NCBI GenBank assembly: GCA_903868145.1 | Contig: CAIPTY010000060.1 | Span: forward strand, 43,326-107,325 | Source of the DNA: an uncultured Desulfuromonadales bacterium | Lineage (GTDB): Bacteria > Desulfobacterota > Desulfuromonadia > Geobacterales > Pseudopelobacteraceae | DNA length: 64,000 nt | Direction of reading: 5' to 3' | Shown: positions 9,301 through 17,802 of the stretch, piece by piece | How the letters are laid out: each line of letters opens with the position of its first letter | Position numbering within the stretch: position 1 is the first letter of the stretch | Made by a program: the position numbers and the translations under genes | The notes under the pieces: model-generated | Databases searched by the model: none | Told to the model about the DNA's origin: nothing | What the model saw: the letters and a program-made list of their open reading frames with translations, nothing else

Positions 9301-10049
9301 TGAACGCTCGCCCATCAGCAGATTCCGGCATGGGCATCTGTTGTGCCGTATCCACCATCATCCACCTGACGGTTTTTTCGCTTCTGTTCTGGTACGGCAG
9401 CCATATACAGCCCATGACAGTTGCCGAAACCTATTATGTCGATGTCGTGAATCTGCCGGTCGCGGCACCCCGGGCTGGAAGCCCGACCCAGCAGGGCAAC
9501 GACAGCGAGGCGCCGCAGCCCAAGCCCACTGAAAACCAGATGAACCTGCCGCAACCACCTGACAAAACACCCAAAAACGTCAGCGCCCCAAATGCCGCGT
9601 CCCCACGAAAAGAAGACACCTCTTTTGCCGACAAACTGTCCAAGATACAGGGAAAGGCCGAGTCACGCGCGCAGGAGGCCACTCTCGAACGCCTGCGCAA
9701 CAAACTTGCCTCCACGGGCAGCGGCAGGGCGGGAATGCCGTCAGCGACCGGGAATGAAGCCGGTAGCGACTACACGGCCTACATCCAGTCACGGCTCAAG
9801 GATGCCTTCCGCGAGACCATCAGTTACTCCAGTAGAAATCCGGAAATTGTCGTCCGGATTTTCATTGACACCGAAGGCAAAGTGACTCGCAGAAAAATCG
9901 AGCGCAGCGGCTCCGACCGGGCCTTTGAGATCTCGGTGATTCGTGCCATTGATCTGGCCAGTGAAAAATTCACCCCGCCTCCCAACCATAAGACATTTGA
10001 GGGAGTCTTTGTTTTCAAGCCCCAGGGCATTTCACAGAACAGACCGTAA
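9300..10049 (+). CDS. tolA: TolA/TonB-like energy transducer
   Basis: Links the TolQR motor to the outer-membrane side (Pal/TolB). The 249-aa protein has one N-terminal membrane helix (about residues 11-32), a proline- and glutamine-rich then charged spacer (about 50-150), and a C-terminal TonB/TolA-type domain (VVRIFIDTEGKVTRRKIERS ... FEISVIRAIDLASEKFTPPP). Its ATG overlaps the tolR stop (TAATGA-type junction). The short spacer and the TonB-like C-terminal motif make it an atypical TolA; the operon position supports the name. Confidence 0.85.
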   Translation: MNARPSADSGMGICCAVSTIIHLTVFSLLFWYGSHIQPMTVAETYYVDVVNLPVAAPRAGSPTQQGNDSEAPQPKPTENQMNLPQPPDKTPKNVSAPNAASPRKEDTSFADKLSKIQGKAESRAQEATLERLRNKLASTGSGRAGMPSATGNEAGSDYTAYIQSRLKDAFRETISYSSRNPEIVVRIFIDTEGKVTRRKIERSGSDRAFEISVIRAIDLASEKFTPPPNHKTFEGVFVFKPQGISQNRP

Positions 10050-10060
10050 ATGAGGGTATT

Positions 10061-11344
10061 ATGAAAATCTTTCTTTGCCTGGCATATCTTATAATGGCGC
10101 TTCCCGCAGCGCTTTTTGCTCAGAACAGCTATGTTGAGGTTACCGCCCCGGGAAATCGCCAACTCAAGCTTGCCGTTGATTCGCCCCGCAGCACTGATGC
10201 GAAGCCGCTGACCGAAACAGCTCGTGAAATCGGCGGCGTGATCGCATTCGACATGAACATGTCGGGCCTCGTCTCCGCCGAAACCCGTGATCAGCTCCCG
10301 CAGTCCGGCAGTATCGGCATGACAGACGCCGATTTTACGACGTGGATGGCCAGCGGGATCGACCTGCTGGTACGGAGCGAGTACAGTGTCAACGGCGATG
10401 AACTGACAGTCGAATTCCGCCTGTTCGACATCATCAGCAAAAAAATGATGGCCGCCAGACGTTACCTGGGAAAGACCAGGGATCTTCGAAGATTCGGTCA
10501 TGCCTTTGCCGATGAGATCATGCTTGTGCTGACCGGTGAAAGAGGGTGCTTTACGACACGCATCGCCTACGTATCCAGCCAGACCGGCAACAAAGAGATC
10601 TACATCATGGATTGGGATGGGCACAATATGCTGCCTCTGACACGAAACGGCTCAATCAATCTCAACCCTGATTTTTCACCCGATGGCCGCGAGATTATCT
10701 TCACATCATACAAACGGGGCAACCCCGATCTCTTCAAGCGTGCGCTCTCCAACACGGTCGAGGTTCCGATATCCAACCGCAAGGGCCTCAACATCACCGG
10801 TTCATGGTCTCCCGATGGCTCCAGAATCGCCCTGACACTGAGCAAGGATGGCAACTCGGAAATTTACACCATCGCAAAAGACGGCAGCAATCCGGTACGC
10901 GTGACACATAATCCGGCCATCGAAGTATCGCCGGTCTGGTCTCCCGACGGTGCTCAGCTTGCATTTGTATCCGATCGTCTAGGTAAACCGCAGGTTTTCA
11001 TCTCAGGGATAAAAGGTGGGGCTGCCCGCCGCCTGACCCTGGCTGGAAACTACAATGTCAATCCGCACTGGTCGCCAAAAGGCGATCGAATTGTGTATGC
11101 TCACAATGTGGGCGGCAGCTTCCAGATATTCAGCGTCAATTACGATGGCACCGGCGACACCCAACTGACAACGGCCGGCAGCAATGAAAATCCGGCCTGG
11201 TCAGCAGACGGGCGGTTCATTACTTTCAGCTCAAAGCGGGGTGGAGCGGAGGCAATTTATGTCATGCGGGCAGACGGCAGCGGCCAGACACGTGTGAGTC
11301 CGGGCAAAGGCAGCAGCACCCAGCCGACCTGGTCTCGCCGTTGA
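10061..11344 (+). CDS. tolB: Tol-Pal system beta-propeller protein TolB
   Basis: Periplasmic protein that binds Pal and TolA. The 427-aa protein has a Sec signal peptide (KIFLCLAYLIMALPAALFA), an N-terminal alpha/beta domain, then six WD40-like PD40 repeats, each with a variant of NPDFSPDGREIIFTS or SPVWSPDGAQLAFVS. Start at ATG 10061 follows GAGGGTATT. Length and repeats are standard for TolB. Confidence 0.94.
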   Translation: MKIFLCLAYLIMALPAALFAQNSYVEVTAPGNRQLKLAVDSPRSTDAKPLTETAREIGGVIAFDMNMSGLVSAETRDQLPQSGSIGMTDADFTTWMASGIDLLVRSEYSVNGDELTVEFRLFDIISKKMMAARRYLGKTRDLRRFGHAFADEIMLVLTGERGCFTTRIAYVSSQTGNKEIYIMDWDGHNMLPLTRNGSINLNPDFSPDGREIIFTSYKRGNPDLFKRALSNTVEVPISNRKGLNITGSWSPDGSRIALTLSKDGNSEIYTIAKDGSNPVRVTHNPAIEVSPVWSPDGAQLAFVSDRLGKPQVFISGIKGGAARRLTLAGNYNVNPHWSPKGDRIVYAHNVGGSFQIFSVNYDGTGDTQLTTAGSNENPAWSADGRFITFSSKRGGAEAIYVMRADGSGQTRVSPGKGSSTQPTWSRR

Positions 11345-11489
11345 GCCGAATCTACTGATGCATTTTAAGCGTTTTTAAATAACGTTGTTATTATTGGTTG
11401 CAATACAGACGGATTTATGTATAATTCCCATACTTTTTACAAACAAACCGGGCGAGATGCCTCATATCAGGTGTACAAAGGAGAACACA

Positions 11490-12035
11490 ATGAAACGAAG
11501 AATGATGGTACTGTTGGCCGCTTTAGCCATGTCAAGCATGGTTATCGGGGGATGTGCAAGCAATGAGGTTGTAAAATCAGAAGAGCCGATTGTCAAGAGC
11601 GAGGCTCCTGTCAGCCAACCGGTACAGCCGTCAAACGCTGGAGCGACTGAGAGCAAGGTTGTGCCCGCACAGCCTCAGGAACAGGCTGTTTCAGATGTTT
11701 CCCTGTCAAGCCTGGCGACCGTCTATTTTGACTTTGACAAATCGGATCTGAGTAAGGATGCACGCGACACTCTCAACAGGAATGCCCAGATATTGCAGCA
11801 GTTAAAGGCGAGCGTCAAAATCGAGGGGCATTGTGACGACCGTGGTTCGGCTGAATACAACCTCGCTCTGGGCGAGCGGCGCGCCAAGTCTGTCCAGCAG
11901 TATCTGCTCACACTTGGTGTACAGGCCGATCGTCTTTCTGTCATCAGCTACGGCAAGGAAAAACCTGCCGTTCAGGGTAGCGACGAATCCGCATGGGCCA
12001 AGAACAGACGCGCCGAGTTTGTTGGCTCCAAATAG
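11490..12035 (+). CDS. pal: Peptidoglycan-associated lipoprotein Pal
   Basis: Outer-membrane lipoprotein that anchors the envelope to peptidoglycan through its OmpA-like domain. ATG 11490 follows AAAGGAGAA; the open frame upstream lacks such a site. The 181-aa protein has a lipoprotein signal with the lipobox IGGC (Cys near residue 22), a flexible Pro/Gln-rich linker, and an OmpA C-like domain (about residues 75-181) with VYFDFDKSDLS and KIEGHCDDRGSAEYNLALGE. It is separated from tolB by about 145 bases and may have extra expression from its own promoter. Confidence 0.93.
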   Translation: MKRRMMVLLAALAMSSMVIGGCASNEVVKSEEPIVKSEAPVSQPVQPSNAGATESKVVPAQPQEQAVSDVSLSSLATVYFDFDKSDLSKDARDTLNRNAQILQQLKASVKIEGHCDDRGSAEYNLALGERRAKSVQQYLLTLGVQADRLSVISYGKEKPAVQGSDESAWAKNRRAEFVGSK

Positions 12036-12068
12036 ATAGACGCTTCTCACGCGTACACCCAAAGACAA

Positions 12069-12112
12069 ACGCACAACGCCGCACAGTATGTCACCTGTGC
12101 GGCGTTGTGCGT
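12069..12112. terminator. 18-bp perfect inverted repeat after pal
   Basis: ACGCACAACGCCGCACAG (12069-12086) pairs perfectly with 12095-12112 across an 8-base loop. There is no clean U tract on the plus side; on the minus side it is followed by TTGTCTTT. It probably ends the tol-pal transcript, possibly in both directions. Confidence 0.6.
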
Positions 12113-12212
12113 AAAGGGCTGAAAGCCTTCCTCAGACCCACCTCGATCTTAATATTGCAAACCCTTAGAAATCAACCGCTCAGCATCGGGTGACACCGTA
12201 AGCCTCTACAGT

Positions 12213-12995
12213 TCAACAGTCCCGAAAAACAGCCGGTCTCTTTTCAAGGAAGGCGCCCATACCCTCTTTCTGGTCAGCCGTAGAAAAACTGTAGCCAAAC
12301 AGTTCGGCTTCGTAGGCGCAGGCTTTGGCCAGGTCCATTTCCAGACCGTTACCGACCGCTTCCTTACACAGCTTCACCGCGACAAGCCCCTTTGCTGCAA
12401 TTTTCCGAGCCAACTGCCTTGCCGCTTCCAGCAGATCAGCCTGCGGCACGACCCGGTTAATCAGTCCGATACGCAGAGCCTCCGAGGCATCAATCATTTC
12501 TCCCGTAAGGATGATCTCCAGAGCTCGTCCTTTCCCGACCAGTCGAGCCAGCCGCTGAGTACCGCCGAAACCTGGCAGAATACCTATGTTGATCTCCGGC
12601 TGGCCAAATTTCGCGTTCTCGGATGCGATACGAATGTCGCACGCCATGGACAGTTCGCAACCGCCCCCCAGAGCATAGCCGTTTACGGCGGCAATGAATG
12701 GTTTGGGCGAGTGTTCAATGGCCGCATAGGTCCTGTGAGCCAGCAGAGCAAGATCCCTGGCCTGCGTCGAGGTCATCTCCCGCATTACGGCAATGTCAGC
12801 TCCTGCAACAAAGGCCTTTGAACCGGCTCCCGTCAGGATCGCAGCCCGAATTTCGGGGTTTCGGACAATCTCGGCCACCACCCCTTCAAGTTCCCCCAGA
12901 GTTGCCGCCGTCATGGCATTCATGGCGGTGGGACGGTTTACCGTAACAGTTGCAATTCCTTCACTGATATCCAACAACAGATTTTCCAGATGCAC
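12213..12995 (-). CDS. Enoyl-CoA hydratase/crotonase family protein
   Basis: Hydrates short-chain 2-enoyl-CoA (for example crotonyl-CoA) in beta-oxidation or butyrate-type metabolism. The 260-aa protein has the crotonase oxyanion and catalytic motifs: FVAGADIAVMREM, NGYALGGGCELSMACDIRIA (first catalytic Glu) and FGQPEINIGILPGFGGTQRL (second catalytic Glu). Starts at GTG 12995 with the strong site AGAGGAGGAA just upstream. It is a single gene on the minus strand between pal and the nitrogen-fixation region. The best guess is a 3-hydroxybutyryl-CoA dehydratase (Crt); the substrate is not proven by sequence. Confidence 0.88.
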   Translation of the reverse strand: MHLENLLLDISEGIATVTVNRPTAMNAMTAATLGELEGVVAEIVRNPEIRAAILTGAGSKAFVAGADIAVMREMTSTQARDLALLAHRTYAAIEHSPKPFIAAVNGYALGGGCELSMACDIRIASENAKFGQPEINIGILPGFGGTQRLARLVGKGRALEIILTGEMIDASEALRIGLINRVVPQADLLEAARQLARKIAAKGLVAVKLCKEAVGNGLEMDLAKACAYEAELFGYSFSTADQKEGMGAFLEKRPAVFRDC

Positions 12996-13126
12996 GCGTT
13001 CCTCCTCTTATGTATGTAGTCCTGCTGAGTCAAGGTCATGTGGGCATTATGATAGTGATGGGGACTACTTCGCAAGCATAAATAGTGACCGCCATATTGT
13101 CTGCCTGGTCTGCCAAACTTCTCCAC

Positions 13127-13143
13127 GTGGCACAGCTCATGCA
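13127..13143 (+). promoter_or_regulatory. Sigma-54 promoter of the ANTAR regulator
   Basis: GTGGCACAGCTCATGCA: GG (13129-13130) and GC (13141-13142) are separated by exactly 10 bases, and TGGCAC matches the -24 consensus. Transcription would start near 13154, 17 bases before the ATG. Confidence 0.75.
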
Positions 13144-13170
13144 TTTTCAACCGGCGAGAGGGAAACATCC

Positions 13171-13737
13171 ATGGAAAAAACCATACTTATTTGTGATGAC
13201 GAACCGTTCACAAGAACGAGCTTGAGGGGTATGCTGCTTGATCTGGGGTTTGGAGAGGTTCTGGAGTGCGGGGACGGGAAAATGGCAGTGGAAATGGCCT
13301 GTTCCAGCTTTCCGGACATGGCTATCCTGGGAGTTTCCATGCCCGGCATGGATGGAATAACTGTTGCCACCAAGATCAGAGACAGGTTGAAAATCCCCAT
13401 TGTGCTTCTGACAAGCGACTGTGATAAGGCGACCGTTAAACGGGCATTGGCTGGCGGTGTTGCCGCTTTTTTAACCAAACCGCTTCGGAAGCAGGATCTG
13501 TTGCCGGCCATAGAATCCAGTCTAAAACACTCCGAAGAGATTGAAAACCTGAAAGAGAAAATCGAAGATCTACGTGAAAATATTGAAGACCGCAAGATAA
13601 TTGAAAGAGCTAAAGGGCTCTTGATGGAAAAGAACCACTATTCAGAAGCTGCGGCCTATCGGAGCATTCAGAAGGCGGCGATGGACAAGCGAAAAACACT
13701 GCGACAGGTTGCTGACCTGATTTTGAAGGGCTGTTAG
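13171..13737 (+). CDS. ANTAR-domain regulator with a degenerate receiver domain
   Basis: Probable RNA-binding transcription antiterminator for the nif genes. The 188-aa protein has a CheY-like receiver (1-125), a short charged coiled coil (about 125-145: EEIENLKEKIEDLREN) and a C-terminal ANTAR domain (RKIIERAKGLLMEKNHYSEA ... LRQVADLIL). The receiver keeps the acidic pocket (CDDEP), the Thr (LLTSD) and the Lys (LTKPL), but the phospho-acceptor position reads ILGVSMPGMDG, with Gly54 (codon GGA 13330-13332) where Asp is expected. ATG 13171 follows GAGAGGGAAAC; the frame is open upstream but that part lies across the promoter. In Geobacter an ANTAR response regulator (GnfR) controls a subset of nif genes by antitermination; this could be its counterpart. 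No histidine kinase gene is adjacent. Confidence 0.85.
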   Translation: MEKTILICDDEPFTRTSLRGMLLDLGFGEVLECGDGKMAVEMACSSFPDMAILGVSMPGMDGITVATKIRDRLKIPIVLLTSDCDKATVKRALAGGVAAFLTKPLRKQDLLPAIESSLKHSEEIENLKEKIEDLRENIEDRKIIERAKGLLMEKNHYSEAAAYRSIQKAAMDKRKTLRQVADLILKGC

Positions 13738-13751
13738 GCCGCCACCTCCCC

Positions 13752-14657
13752 TCAATAGCCCCTTCCAAAAGGACTCGCAGCCACCAACAGATCAGTCACT
13801 GTCTCTATCTCGGCCATCACCTTGACATCCATCCTCTTTATCCAACGCTTTGGTATTGACTCCAAACCATAATATGCGCCTGCAAGCATGCCGCATATAG
13901 CGCCGGTCGTATCAGCATCCGCCCCCTGATTTACTGTCCCGACCAGGCATTCTTCAAAACTCTTTCCCCGAAAAAACCAGTGAAAGACTGTCTGCATTGT
14001 GTCAACGACATACCCTGTAGCCAGCCCCCGGTACGGCACGTAGTTAAACGTGGGGAGCCTGGACACCAGACCGTCAACATGGCGGCGCAGCCGACTTTTT
14101 TCAGCCCCGCACAGCGTCATCCGCAGGAGTTGGCCCAAACAGAGGCAGGCGGCGTCGGATACCTGGTTATTATGGGTGATGTGGGCCTGCTCGATCACAT
14201 ACTTCTTGAGCAGCTCTTCATCGGGAAATGAAAAGAGAACAGCTGGAAGGATGCGCATTGCGGCTCCGTTGCCTGCATCCCACTCATTTGGTGCTGTTTC
14301 CAGCGTACCGTGCAGCATGTAGGCGCGGATGCCTTTGCGACAGGTATCGCCGCAATCCACCGGGCGGGATTTTAGCCAGGCTGCAAAGTTGTCCGCTACC
14401 GCCTCCCGTGACCAGGCCTGGTTTTTTACAATGGCGCGGGCGATGCAGAGCGCCATTTCCGTGTCATCAGTGACCTGTCCCGGTTTCAGGCGCAGCCACC
14501 CACCGCCGATGATGTCCCGGAATGTGCCGTATTTGGCAGAAATCTCCGATGCAGTCATAAACTCGACCGTGGCGCCCAGCGCATCGCCGACCGCCATACC
14601 GATGAAAGCGGCCCGGGCATGGGCGCGGATTTCATCAAGATTGTACTGGTTGAACAT
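13752..14657 (-). CDS. draG: ADP-ribosyl-[dinitrogen reductase] hydrolase
   Basis: Removes the inactivating ADP-ribose from NifH when ammonium or darkness stress ends. The 301-aa ADP-ribosylglycohydrolase has both dinuclear-metal motifs: GQVTDDTEMALCIARAI near residue 60 and NQGADADTTGAICGMLAGA near 240, plus the N-terminal AFIGMAVGDALGATVEF. It begins at ATG 14657. The gene is convergent with the ANTAR gene (14 bases between stops). draT lies 15 kb away at the other end of the cluster, unlike the usual adjacent draTG arrangement. A possible sigma-54 promoter lies at 14701-14717. Confidence 0.92.
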   Translation of the reverse strand: MFNQYNLDEIRAHARAAFIGMAVGDALGATVEFMTASEISAKYGTFRDIIGGGWLRLKPGQVTDDTEMALCIARAIVKNQAWSREAVADNFAAWLKSRPVDCGDTCRKGIRAYMLHGTLETAPNEWDAGNGAAMRILPAVLFSFPDEELLKKYVIEQAHITHNNQVSDAACLCLGQLLRMTLCGAEKSRLRRHVDGLVSRLPTFNYVPYRGLATGYVVDTMQTVFHWFFRGKSFEECLVGTVNQGADADTTGAICGMLAGAYYGLESIPKRWIKRMDVKVMAEIETVTDLLVAASPFGRGY

Positions 14658-14671
14658 CAGGTAATCCTTTT

Positions 14672-14832
14672 ACACGGAGACACAGAGACATAGAGCGGTA
14701 TGCAATTCATAAACCATCTGTTCTGCATAAATAATTTGCACATTGAATATGGATAAATGGGTATGAATGATTTTTTCGAATGCCCCTGTTTCCTGACACA
14801 TCAGGTTTCCTCAGTGTCTCCGTGTCTCCGTG
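14672..14832. repeat. Dispersed CACGGAGACACAGAG-type inverted repeat
   Basis: ACACGGAGACACAGAGACATAG (from 14672, left arm) and CAGTGTCTCCGTGTCTCCGTG (14811-14832, right arm) face each other between draG and nifB. Related arm pairs lie at 18053-18165 and 19740-19842. Confidence 0.6.
14701..14717 (-). promoter_or_regulatory. Possible sigma-54 promoter of draG
   Basis: On the minus strand, TGGTTTATGAATTGCA has GG and GC 10 bases apart and a perfect TTGCA -12 half. The -24 half matches only TGG. The predicted start (near 14690) is 33 bases before the draG ATG. Confidence 0.4.
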
Positions 14833-14847
14833 CTGAAAAATTTCCGA

Positions 14848-14864
14848 CTGGCACGTATTATGCC
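14848..14864 (+). promoter_or_regulatory. Sigma-54 promoter of nifB
   Basis: CTGGCACGTATTATGCC: GG (14850-14851) and GC (14862-14863) are 10 bases apart, with a perfect TGGCACG -24 element. The start is predicted near 14875. Confidence 0.85.
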
Positions 14865-14875
14865 TAAAGGCTGTA

Positions 14876-14920
14876 GAAGGCAACGATGCCTTCAGGGTTA
14901 ATTACTACAGAGGTTTTTTT
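14876..14920 (+). promoter_or_regulatory. nifB leader: ANTAR-type hexaloop hairpin followed by a T tract
   Basis: GAAGGC (14876-14881) and GCCTTC (14888-14893) form a perfect 6-bp stem around the six-base loop AACGAT, with A at loop position 1 and G at 4. The hairpin would sit at the very 5' end of the sigma-54 transcript. A seven-T run follows at 14914-14920. The terminator stem is weak: CCTT (14889-14892) can pair with GAGG (14910-14913), or CTGTAG (14871-14876) with CTACAG. Confidence 0.6.
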
Positions 14921-14940
14921 GTTTGGGAAGGAGTAGCAAC

Positions 14941-15810
14941 ATGGCAACTGCATGCGATATGAAGAACAAGATTCAGGGTCATCCCTGTTTTGGCGGCAAT
15001 CATCACAAGAATGGCCGGATGCACCTGGCGGTGGCTCCAAAGTGCAACATCAAGTGCGGCTACTGCTCCCGCAAACACGACTGCGCAAACGAATCCCGTC
15101 CCGGCGTGACCAGTCGTATCCTGACCCCGCAGGAGGCGATTGAAAAGGTGCGCGAGGTTATGGCCAGCCCCATCGCCGGACCGATCATCAAGGTGATAGG
15201 CATTGCAGGACCCGGTGATCCGCTTGCCAACGAAGAGACTTTTGAGACCTTTGCAATGGTGAAGAAAGAGTTCCCGCATCTGATGCTCTGCCTGAGCACC
15301 AACGGGCTGCTGCTGCCGGAGTCAATCGACAGGCTGTACGAACTGGGCCTCCACAGCCTGACGGTGACGATAAACGCCATCGATCCGGAAGTCGGGGCGC
15401 AGATCTACCGCCATGTCATCTATCACGGCACACACTATACCGGTGTTGAAGGCGCAAAAATATTGATTGCCAACCAGTTTGAAGGTCTCAGGCAGGCCGG
15501 TGAGCTGGGGTTGACCATCAAGGTCAACACGGTTCTGACACCGGGAGTCAACGACAGCCAGATACCGCTGATAGCCGCACGGGTGAAAGAGCTGGGAGCC
15601 TTTGTCATGAATATCATGCCGATCATCCCCCAGGCGGAGTTGGCGCATATCACCCGTCCCAGCGAAGAATATCTGACGGAGATCAGAAAGGCGAATGAGG
15701 GGATTATCGGCCAGTTTGCCCACTGCAAGCAGTGTCGTGCCGACGCAATCGGACTGATCGGCAAGGATCTGAACCTGACCATAGCCGAAGCGGCCTGCCC
15801 GACGCCATGA
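14941..15810 (+). CDS. nifB: Nitrogenase cofactor biosynthesis protein NifB (radical SAM)
   Basis: Builds NifB-co, the 8Fe-9S-C precursor of FeMo-co, by SAM-dependent carbide insertion. The 289-aa protein has the radical SAM triad CNIKCGYC, the N-terminal HPCFGGNHHKNGRMHLAVAP with its cluster-binding His/Cys residues, and the C-terminal CKQCRADAIG. It lacks the C-terminal NifX-like domain present in Azotobacter NifB. Free-standing NifX-domain proteins are encoded downstream (28079 and 28896). ATG 14941 follows GGAAGGAGTAGCAAC. It is transcribed from a sigma-54 promoter through an ANTAR-type leader. Confidence 0.96.
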   Translation: MATACDMKNKIQGHPCFGGNHHKNGRMHLAVAPKCNIKCGYCSRKHDCANESRPGVTSRILTPQEAIEKVREVMASPIAGPIIKVIGIAGPGDPLANEETFETFAMVKKEFPHLMLCLSTNGLLLPESIDRLYELGLHSLTVTINAIDPEVGAQIYRHVIYHGTHYTGVEGAKILIANQFEGLRQAGELGLTIKVNTVLTPGVNDSQIPLIAARVKELGAFVMNIMPIIPQAELAHITRPSEEYLTEIRKANEGIIGQFAHCKQCRADAIGLIGKDLNLTIAEAACPTP

Positions 15811-16631
15811 CCATCCAGCCTTTTCTCAGGTGCGATATTCCGGCATTTATCTCTCTCGCTGCTCAAGAGGGGTGGATTGCCGAAAGATGGGAGTTTGATT
15901 TCCTGCTGGCGACCATCCCGAAAGGTTGTTTCTGCGTACGGGATTCGGAAGGTAAGGGGATTGCGTTTGTGACTTCGCTTCGCCATGAGCGAAGCGCCTG
16001 GATCGGCAATCTGATTGTGGCGGCAGAGCGCCGTGGACAGCGGATAGGGGAAGGGTTGTTTGTCCGTGCCCTGGAGGCTTTGCGCTCTTCCGGTGCAGAG
16101 ACCTTCTGGCTGACCGCCTCGAAACTGGGAAAAACGCTCTATGAAAAACATGGATTCAGCAGCATCGACACCATTATGCGCTGGACCGGTGCTGGTCGGC
16201 AACGCTTTACGCCGCACCCTCAGGATGTGGGCGGTTCCGATGCGCGAACCCTGCACAACAGTTTTGATTGTCTGGCCTGGGGCGACAGCCGGTCTGTGTT
16301 GCTGAAAGCTGTTGCAGAGCGAGGGGAAGAGATAAGCGGCGCGACAGGATTCATGGTGGTTCAACCCTGCGGCGATGCCTGGCAGTTAGGACCTTTTTCG
16401 GCAATGGACAGTGACATGGCGGAACAGCTTCTAGATAAAGCTCTTGGCACGGTGCCATCGGGTACCCCGATCTACTGCGATGTGCCCGCCTCGAACCGGG
16501 CAGCCTTGAGGCTGTTCAACCGGCGTCGGATGCGGATTACCGGCAGCAACGAATTGATGTACGCCGGTCGGAAACCTGACTATCGGCCCGAATATCTGTA
16601 CGGATTGGCAACCATGGGAAGCTGCGGTTAG
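15807..16631 (+). CDS. GNAT-family N-acetyltransferase within the nif operon
   Basis: Likely acetyl-CoA-dependent acyltransferase of 274 aa. The first GNAT domain (about 1-140) has the acetyl-CoA loop VAAERRGQRIGEGLF and the terminal LYEKHGFSS. The second half (about 150-274) resembles the second GNAT-like (Acetyltransf_18) domain, ending in a NRAALRLFNRRRM motif. ATG 15807 overlaps the nifB stop as ATGA, so it is translationally coupled to nifB and sits directly before nifV. The substrate is unknown. Its place between two cofactor-synthesis genes suggests a nitrogen-fixation-linked role, but this is inference. Confidence 0.8.
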   Translation: MTIQPFLRCDIPAFISLAAQEGWIAERWEFDFLLATIPKGCFCVRDSEGKGIAFVTSLRHERSAWIGNLIVAAERRGQRIGEGLFVRALEALRSSGAETFWLTASKLGKTLYEKHGFSSIDTIMRWTGAGRQRFTPHPQDVGGSDARTLHNSFDCLAWGDSRSVLLKAVAERGEEISGATGFMVVQPCGDAWQLGPFSAMDSDMAEQLLDKALGTVPSGTPIYCDVPASNRAALRLFNRRRMRITGSNELMYAGRKPDYRPEYLYGLATMGSCG

Positions 16632-16645
16632 ATCAGGGGGTACGT

Positions 16646-17791
16646 ATGACAACGGATAACAAAATAATTATCGATGACACCACATTACGGGATGGAGAAC
16701 AGACAGCCGGAGTGGTTTTTTCAAAGCGTGAAAAGATCACCATTGCCCGCATGCTCGATTGCATCGGTGTAGGGGAGATCGAGTGCGGCATACCGGCCAT
16801 GGGGGGGGAGGAACAGGAGAGTATCCGGGCCCTGGTCGATCTGGGCTTGAACGCACGGCTGATTACCTGGAATCGCGCCCTGGTGCCTGAAATAGAGGCA
16901 AGTATCGCCTGCGGTGTGCAGGCGGTAGACATCTCGCTCTCGGTGTCCGACCAGATGATTGCCCACAAACTGCGCAAAAATCGCGATGCGGTCAAGGAAC
17001 AGCTCAAGGTGGCGCTCGGTTTTGCCAAACAACACAACCTGTATGTTTCTGTGGGTGGCGAGGATGCCAGTCGGGCCGACATGGCCTTCCTGGTGGAACT
17101 GATGGAGATCACCCGTTCTCTGGGCGGTGATCGTTTTCGCTTCTGCGATACTCTGGGTATCATGGATCCCTTCAGCATGTTCGATAAGGTTACATTCCTC
17201 CGGAATGCCGTACCCGAGGTTGATATCGAGGTTCATACTCACAATGATCTGGGGATGGCCACCGCAAATGCCATTGCCGGGATCCGCGCCGGAGCCCGAT
17301 TCGCCAACACCACCATCAACGGCCTGGGCGAGCGTGCCGGCAATGCGGCTCTCGAAGAGGTCGTCATGGGACTCAAGCACGCCTGCGGCATCGAGACCGG
17401 CATCGATACCCACCGCTTCCGGGAAATGTCGCTGTTTGTGGCCAAGGCATCAGACCGCCCTCTTTCCGTTTCCAAGCCGGTGGTCGGATCACGGGTTTTT
17501 GCCCATGAATCCGGTCTGCACGCAGACGGAGTCATCAAAGACCCTCACAACTATGAGGGGTTTGATCCGGCGGAGGTGGGACTGACCCGCAGCATCGTGA
17601 TCGGCAAGCATTCCGGCACCAGCGGCCTGATTGAGCGCTACCGCAGTATGGGTATAGCCGTCGACCGCATACGGGCCGAGCCGATGCTCGAAAAAACGCG
17701 GGCAATGTCGTGCCGACGCAAGCGGGATCTGACAAACCGTGAATTGATGGGTATCTATCGTGAAAATAAAACGCTGCCCAGGGCAGCCTGA
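16646..17791 (+). CDS. nifV: Homocitrate synthase
   Basis: Condenses acetyl-CoA and 2-oxoglutarate to homocitrate, the organic ligand of FeMo-co. The 381-aa protein carries the DRE-TIM aldolase motif IIIDDTTLRDGEQTAGVVFS, the metal-binding HTHNDLGMATANA and NTTINGLGERAGNAALEEVV, matching NifV rather than 2-isopropylmalate synthase in length and in lacking the regulatory domain. ATG 16646 follows CAGGGGGTAC. It follows the GNAT gene by 14 bases in the nifB operon. Confidence 0.94.
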   Translation: MTTDNKIIIDDTTLRDGEQTAGVVFSKREKITIARMLDCIGVGEIECGIPAMGGEEQESIRALVDLGLNARLITWNRALVPEIEASIACGVQAVDISLSVSDQMIAHKLRKNRDAVKEQLKVALGFAKQHNLYVSVGGEDASRADMAFLVELMEITRSLGGDRFRFCDTLGIMDPFSMFDKVTFLRNAVPEVDIEVHTHNDLGMATANAIAGIRAGARFANTTINGLGERAGNAALEEVVMGLKHACGIETGIDTHRFREMSLFVAKASDRPLSVSKPVVGSRVFAHESGLHADGVIKDPHNYEGFDPAEVGLTRSIVIGKHSGTSGLIERYRSMGIAVDRIRAEPMLEKTRAMSCRRKRDLTNRELMGIYRENKTLPRAA

Positions 17792-17802
17792 GGAGAAACG
17801 AC

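Noticed and set aside
12793..13170. Longer N-terminus of the ANTAR protein
   Set aside because: That part of the open frame is antisense to the crotonase gene and crosses the sigma-54 promoter; ATG 13171 has a ribosome site and the receiver starts there.
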